Of a stretch of DNA of 18,348 nt, positions 15,935 to 18,348 are shown piece by piece. The stretch lies in NCBI GenBank assembly GCA_007126675.1, contig SLAU01000128.1:1-18348 (forward strand). The letters are read 5' to 3'. The position numbers were made by a program, and so were the translations under genes. The DNA is from Balneolaceae bacterium. Its GTDB lineage: Bacteria; Bacteroidota; Rhodothermia; Balneolales; Balneolaceae. A model generated the notes under the pieces. The model made no database searches, had not been told where the DNA came from, and was given only the letters and a program-made list of their open reading frames with translations. How positions within the stretch are numbered: the stretch's first letter is position 1; the number at the start of each line of letters is the position of its first letter.

Positions 15935-16798
15935 ATGATGACAACTAAACCATATTCAACCTTATACCTGGGTTTCATTTTGCTGCTGTTTGCAAATTGT
16001 ACCGGGGAACCTAAAAATCAACTCTATTACGAAGAAGCCGGTTCCGGCGAAACCATCCTTTTTGTTCACGGCAGCCAGGAGGATTACCGGGTGTTTCTGC
16101 CGCAGGTTGAGTTATTCAAAGAAAACTACAGGGTTGTCACCTACAGCCGCAGGTACAACTATCCCAACAGAAATGACTATGATCCTGACTCCGGTTTTTC
16201 AGTTTCCTCGGAAGCGGAAGACCTGAATACTCTTATCCATCATTTGGGTGGCGAACCGGTTCATCTCGTTGGCCACTCCTACGGCGGACTAATTTCGATG
16301 GCCTTTGCCGATCAATATCCGGAAAAGGTGAACAGCCTTATCCTGTCAGAACCACCGGTCTTGCGGCTACCGGGTTGTGAATCGTGGTACGACCACGCAA
16401 TGGAAGAACTGATCGGCAAGGTGGGGACCGCATTCGAAACCGGGGATTCAACCAATGCGATGAGTGCAATTTTTGGATTTTTCGTAGGAGCAGATATTCA
16501 GGACCAGATTCCACCGCAGGCACTTGAGTCTCTATACGCCAACCTGACCGAAATGGAAGCCCTGGTTCATTCCGGGGAACCGTTTCCCGACCTGAGCACC
16601 GATTTTGATATGCCCGTGATGCTCATCACAGGAGGCAATACTATGCCGATGCTGGATTGTACCAATGCCGCACTCGTGGAACGAATTCCTGATGCTGTTC
16701 ACCTTCACCTGCCCGAAGCCACACATAATATGTGGATGAGCCACACAGATGAGTTGAACAGCAGTTTGATCGATTTTATTTCAGGAACTCACAATTGA
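15935..16798 (+). CDS. Alpha/beta-hydrolase lipoprotein
   Basis: 287 residues from the ATG at 15935. The frame also has an ATG at 15902, but that one lies inside a repeat and adds 11 polar residues; from 15935 a lipoprotein signal ends LLFANC with C22, so this start is preferred (15938 is equally possible). The fold is a small alpha/beta hydrolase: FVHGSQEDY (residues 43-51, oxyanion), GHSYGG with nucleophile S115, and a late histidine in ATHNMW (H264). The usual acid after strand 6 is not obvious: the loop reads ITGGNTMPMLD, as in relatives with a GENSP-type loop. The substrate is unknown; esterase, lactonase or epoxide-hydrolase-like activity is possible. It lies between the SnoaL-like and amidohydrolase-family lipoprotein genes and may be cotranscribed with them. 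Confidence 0.87.
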   Translation: MMTTKPYSTLYLGFILLLFANCTGEPKNQLYYEEAGSGETILFVHGSQEDYRVFLPQVELFKENYRVVTYSRRYNYPNRNDYDPDSGFSVSSEAEDLNTLIHHLGGEPVHLVGHSYGGLISMAFADQYPEKVNSLILSEPPVLRLPGCESWYDHAMEELIGKVGTAFETGDSTNAMSAIFGFFVGADIQDQIPPQALESLYANLTEMEALVHSGEPFPDLSTDFDMPVMLITGGNTMPMLDCTNAALVERIPDAVHLHLPEATHNMWMSHTDELNSSLIDFISGTHN

Positions 16799-16876
16799 TT
16801 TGAATACCGGTAAAGACACTGAGCAGATGCAAATTTCACTATCACATTAAACCTGAAAACTCAACCGGATACTATC

Positions 16877-17821
16877 ATGAAAACTCAAACCTTCCTTCAC
16901 TTATCGGCTGCCTGTTTTTTCTTATTCGGTTGTACATCGAACGAGCAACCGAATCCAGCCGGTCAAATCCCTGTATTTGATGTAGCCATGCAGGGGGTCA
17001 ATCCCGCCTGGTTCGAGCGCGCTATGGAGGGGATCGACTTCGGTATTCACCGGGTAGAAAAATACGGTGAGCTGGTGGCAGACAGCGCCGATTTATTCCG
17101 GCAAAGTTTCGAGCAGATGGAAAAGCATCATGTTCGTTACGGATTGCTCAGTCATGGTTCGTACAAAGAGGCATTTATGAATGCGCGTCCGGAACTGTTC
17201 CTGCTTTCCTATGAACCGGATTTATCACTTGAAGATCATACGGAAGCAGCTCTTGAGTTCGAACAGAATATCATAAATGGCAGATATGCCGCATTGGGTG
17301 AGTTAGGGCTGATTTATGAAGGAATACCTCTCAATACGCCCGATCTGTATCCATACTATGAGGTTGCTCAAAAACATGGAATTCCGGTTTTCATTCATAC
17401 TGGGGCATCAGGGCCAAATCCGCAGCAGGTGTTAAGCCCTGCTTTCAGGATCGGTACCGCTAATCCTCTGCTGCTTGAGGATGTGATCATTGATTTTCCG
17501 GATCTGAAGATCGTGATGATGCATATGGGATGGCCATTCTTCGATGAGGCTCTGTACATACTGGGGACCTATCCCCATGTATACATGGAAACCTCTGTGG
17601 CGATATGGTTATTGGGAGATCAGCTTTTTAACCGGTTGCTACGTGAAGCCGTGGCGACGGCAGGAAGTGACAAGATTCTTTTCGGCACTCTGCAAATGGC
17701 CTGGCCTGAGGTGATCGGCCGGTCAGTCAAAACAATCAGGGAAGCCGAGTACCTTTCCATTGATGATAAACGAGCGATTCTATGGGAAAATGCAGCAGCG
17801 TTATTTGAAATAGAGGAATAG
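16877..17821 (+). CDS. Amidohydrolase-family lipoprotein lacking metal ligands, probable pseudoenzyme
   Basis: 314 residues. A short lipoprotein signal ends LFGC (C19). The rest resembles metal-dependent TIM-barrel amidohydrolases of the amidohydrolase_2 type: ALGELGLIYEG with E142, VFIHTGASGP with H174, IVMMHMGWPFFDEAL with H216, and DKILFGTLQMAWP near the C-terminus. The family usually starts with D-x-H-x-H; here strand 1 reads FDVAMQG (34-40), so both histidines are gone. The late FGSD/FGTD aspartate is replaced by L272 (FGTLQM). The codon for L272, CTG, differs from either Asp codon at all three positions, so a single sequencing error does not explain it. Hydrolysis is unlikely without these ligands; a binding or scaffold role is inference. 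The gene follows the alpha/beta-hydrolase lipoprotein after 78 bp. Confidence 0.85.
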   Translation: MKTQTFLHLSAACFFLFGCTSNEQPNPAGQIPVFDVAMQGVNPAWFERAMEGIDFGIHRVEKYGELVADSADLFRQSFEQMEKHHVRYGLLSHGSYKEAFMNARPELFLLSYEPDLSLEDHTEAALEFEQNIINGRYAALGELGLIYEGIPLNTPDLYPYYEVAQKHGIPVFIHTGASGPNPQQVLSPAFRIGTANPLLLEDVIIDFPDLKIVMMHMGWPFFDEALYILGTYPHVYMETSVAIWLLGDQLFNRLLREAVATAGSDKILFGTLQMAWPEVIGRSVKTIREAEYLSIDDKRAILWENAAALFEIEE

Positions 17822-17825
17822 AACC

Positions 17826-17938
17826 CCTTCGTGAATCTTCGTGGCCTCGTGACTTCGTGGCTACCCTGACAGGAATCAATTATGAGTCTCGGTTTTTTCA
17901 CCACGAGGGCACGAAGACGCGAAGGAACACGAAGAATT
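17826..17938. repeat. CTCGGTTTTTT repeat, copy C (most complete)
   Basis: The left half repeats CTTCGTG and CCTCGTG units (17827-17860). The middle carries CTGACAGGAATC and the core CTCGGTTTTTTCACC from 17888. The right half reads CACGAGGGCACGAAGACG and CGAAGGAACACGAAGAATT. Left and right halves are complementary in parts, so a long imperfect hairpin can form. Sequences of this CACGAAG type are scattered repeats in many genomes. It separates the amidohydrolase-family gene from the membrane-protein gene. Confidence 0.8.
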
Positions 17939-17998
17939 GTGAATTGATCAGCAGAAACTAAAAAACATAAACTCAATCGATAAACTAAAATTTATCAA

Positions 17999-18348
17999 AT
18001 GAATAATAACATAATAAAAACGGCAGCTTATTTATGGTCAACAGGCTCGGTTCTGTTTTTTGTGGCCATCGTGTTATATGTATTTATCCATCAACCTGCT
18101 GTGGAATCTGATGCAGAAAGAACCGCTCAACTGATAGAATCGTGGGCTTTCATATCCGCTATTTGGCGGTTGGAGACATTAGCTGTGGTAATGGTGATTA
18201 TTTCATCATGGTATTTCGCGGCCATTGAGAAAAGTATGAGCTGGTTTCTGGTCACCCTGGCTCATATTGTCATGATTGTGATGTATGCCAATATGCTGGG
18301 CGCATACCCGGCTGCTGCGGAATCCTTCGCTGAGGCTCCCTACCTGTA
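17999..18348 (+). CDS. Membrane protein of unknown function, C-terminus beyond window
   Basis: An ATG at 17999 opens a frame of 116 complete codons that runs off the right edge. Three hydrophobic helices are visible at about residues 10-30 (AAYLWSTGSVLFFVAIVLYV), 49-74 and 80-100, with the short polar loop HQPAVESDAERTAQ between the first two. This predicts an inner-membrane protein. I do not recognise the family, and there is no active-site motif in the visible part. It lies 177 bp after the amidohydrolase-family gene, with repeat copy C in between. The visible sequence is consistent with a real gene: no stop codon and a normal membrane-protein composition. Confidence 0.72.
   Translation, partial: MNNNIIKTAAYLWSTGSVLFFVAIVLYVFIHQPAVESDAERTAQLIESWAFISAIWRLETLAVVMVIISSWYFAAIEKSMSWFLVTLAHIVMIVMYANMLGAYPAAAESFAEAPYL

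Overview
The window looks like chromosomal DNA from a Gram-negative marine or halophilic bacterium of the Balneolota/Rhodothermota–Bacteroidota group. This rests on protein types (a DUF5916 outer-membrane barrel, an ECF sigma factor of the TIGR02999 type beside a PknB-like kinase, many lipoproteins), weak or absent Shine-Dalgarno sequences and moderate GC. The assignment is inference; there is no rRNA or marker gene. No tRNA, rRNA, CRISPR array, transposase or phage gene was found.

Layout. Bases 1-5118 lie on the minus strand. From upstream to downstream in transcription order they hold a secreted lipoprotein with two cupin domains, an outer-membrane CBM9-like/DUF5916 protein, and a secreted TPR protein cut by the window edge. 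From 5343 everything is on the plus strand: a 1030-residue membrane kinase fused to PEGA, SUMF1/FGE-like and alpha/beta-hydrolase domains, an ECF sigma factor, a multicopper oxidase, a secreted S33/TAP-type peptidase-like hydrolase, an NTF2-fold protein, a 1.2-kb gene-poor stretch, then a cluster with a SnoaL-like lipoprotein, an alpha/beta-hydrolase lipoprotein, an amidohydrolase-family lipoprotein and a truncated membrane protein.

How it may fit together. The kinase and sigma factor form a recognisable signalling pair, with a cytoplasmic kinase and a predicted periplasmic SUMF1-hydrolase sensor or effector half. The divergent bicupin gene and downstream oxidase are plausible but unproven partners. 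Nearly all other products are exported, so the window reads as an envelope and periplasm accessory region.

The most distinctive signals are: (1) a multicopper oxidase whose copper motifs occur in permuted order (HPxHxH and HCH before HWH and HxH), with all trinuclear-cluster histidines present; (2) an amidohydrolase homologue lacking both the N-terminal HxH and the late catalytic Asp, so probably a pseudoenzyme; (3) the kinase-PEGA-SUMF1-hydrolase fusion next to its sigma factor in reversed order; (4) several different palindromic repeat families in the intergenic gaps, including a four-copy repeat with a CTCG(A/G)TTTTTT core, each copy just upstream of a real or candidate gene start in the last 4 kb. 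A 53-residue small ORF lies between two of these copies.
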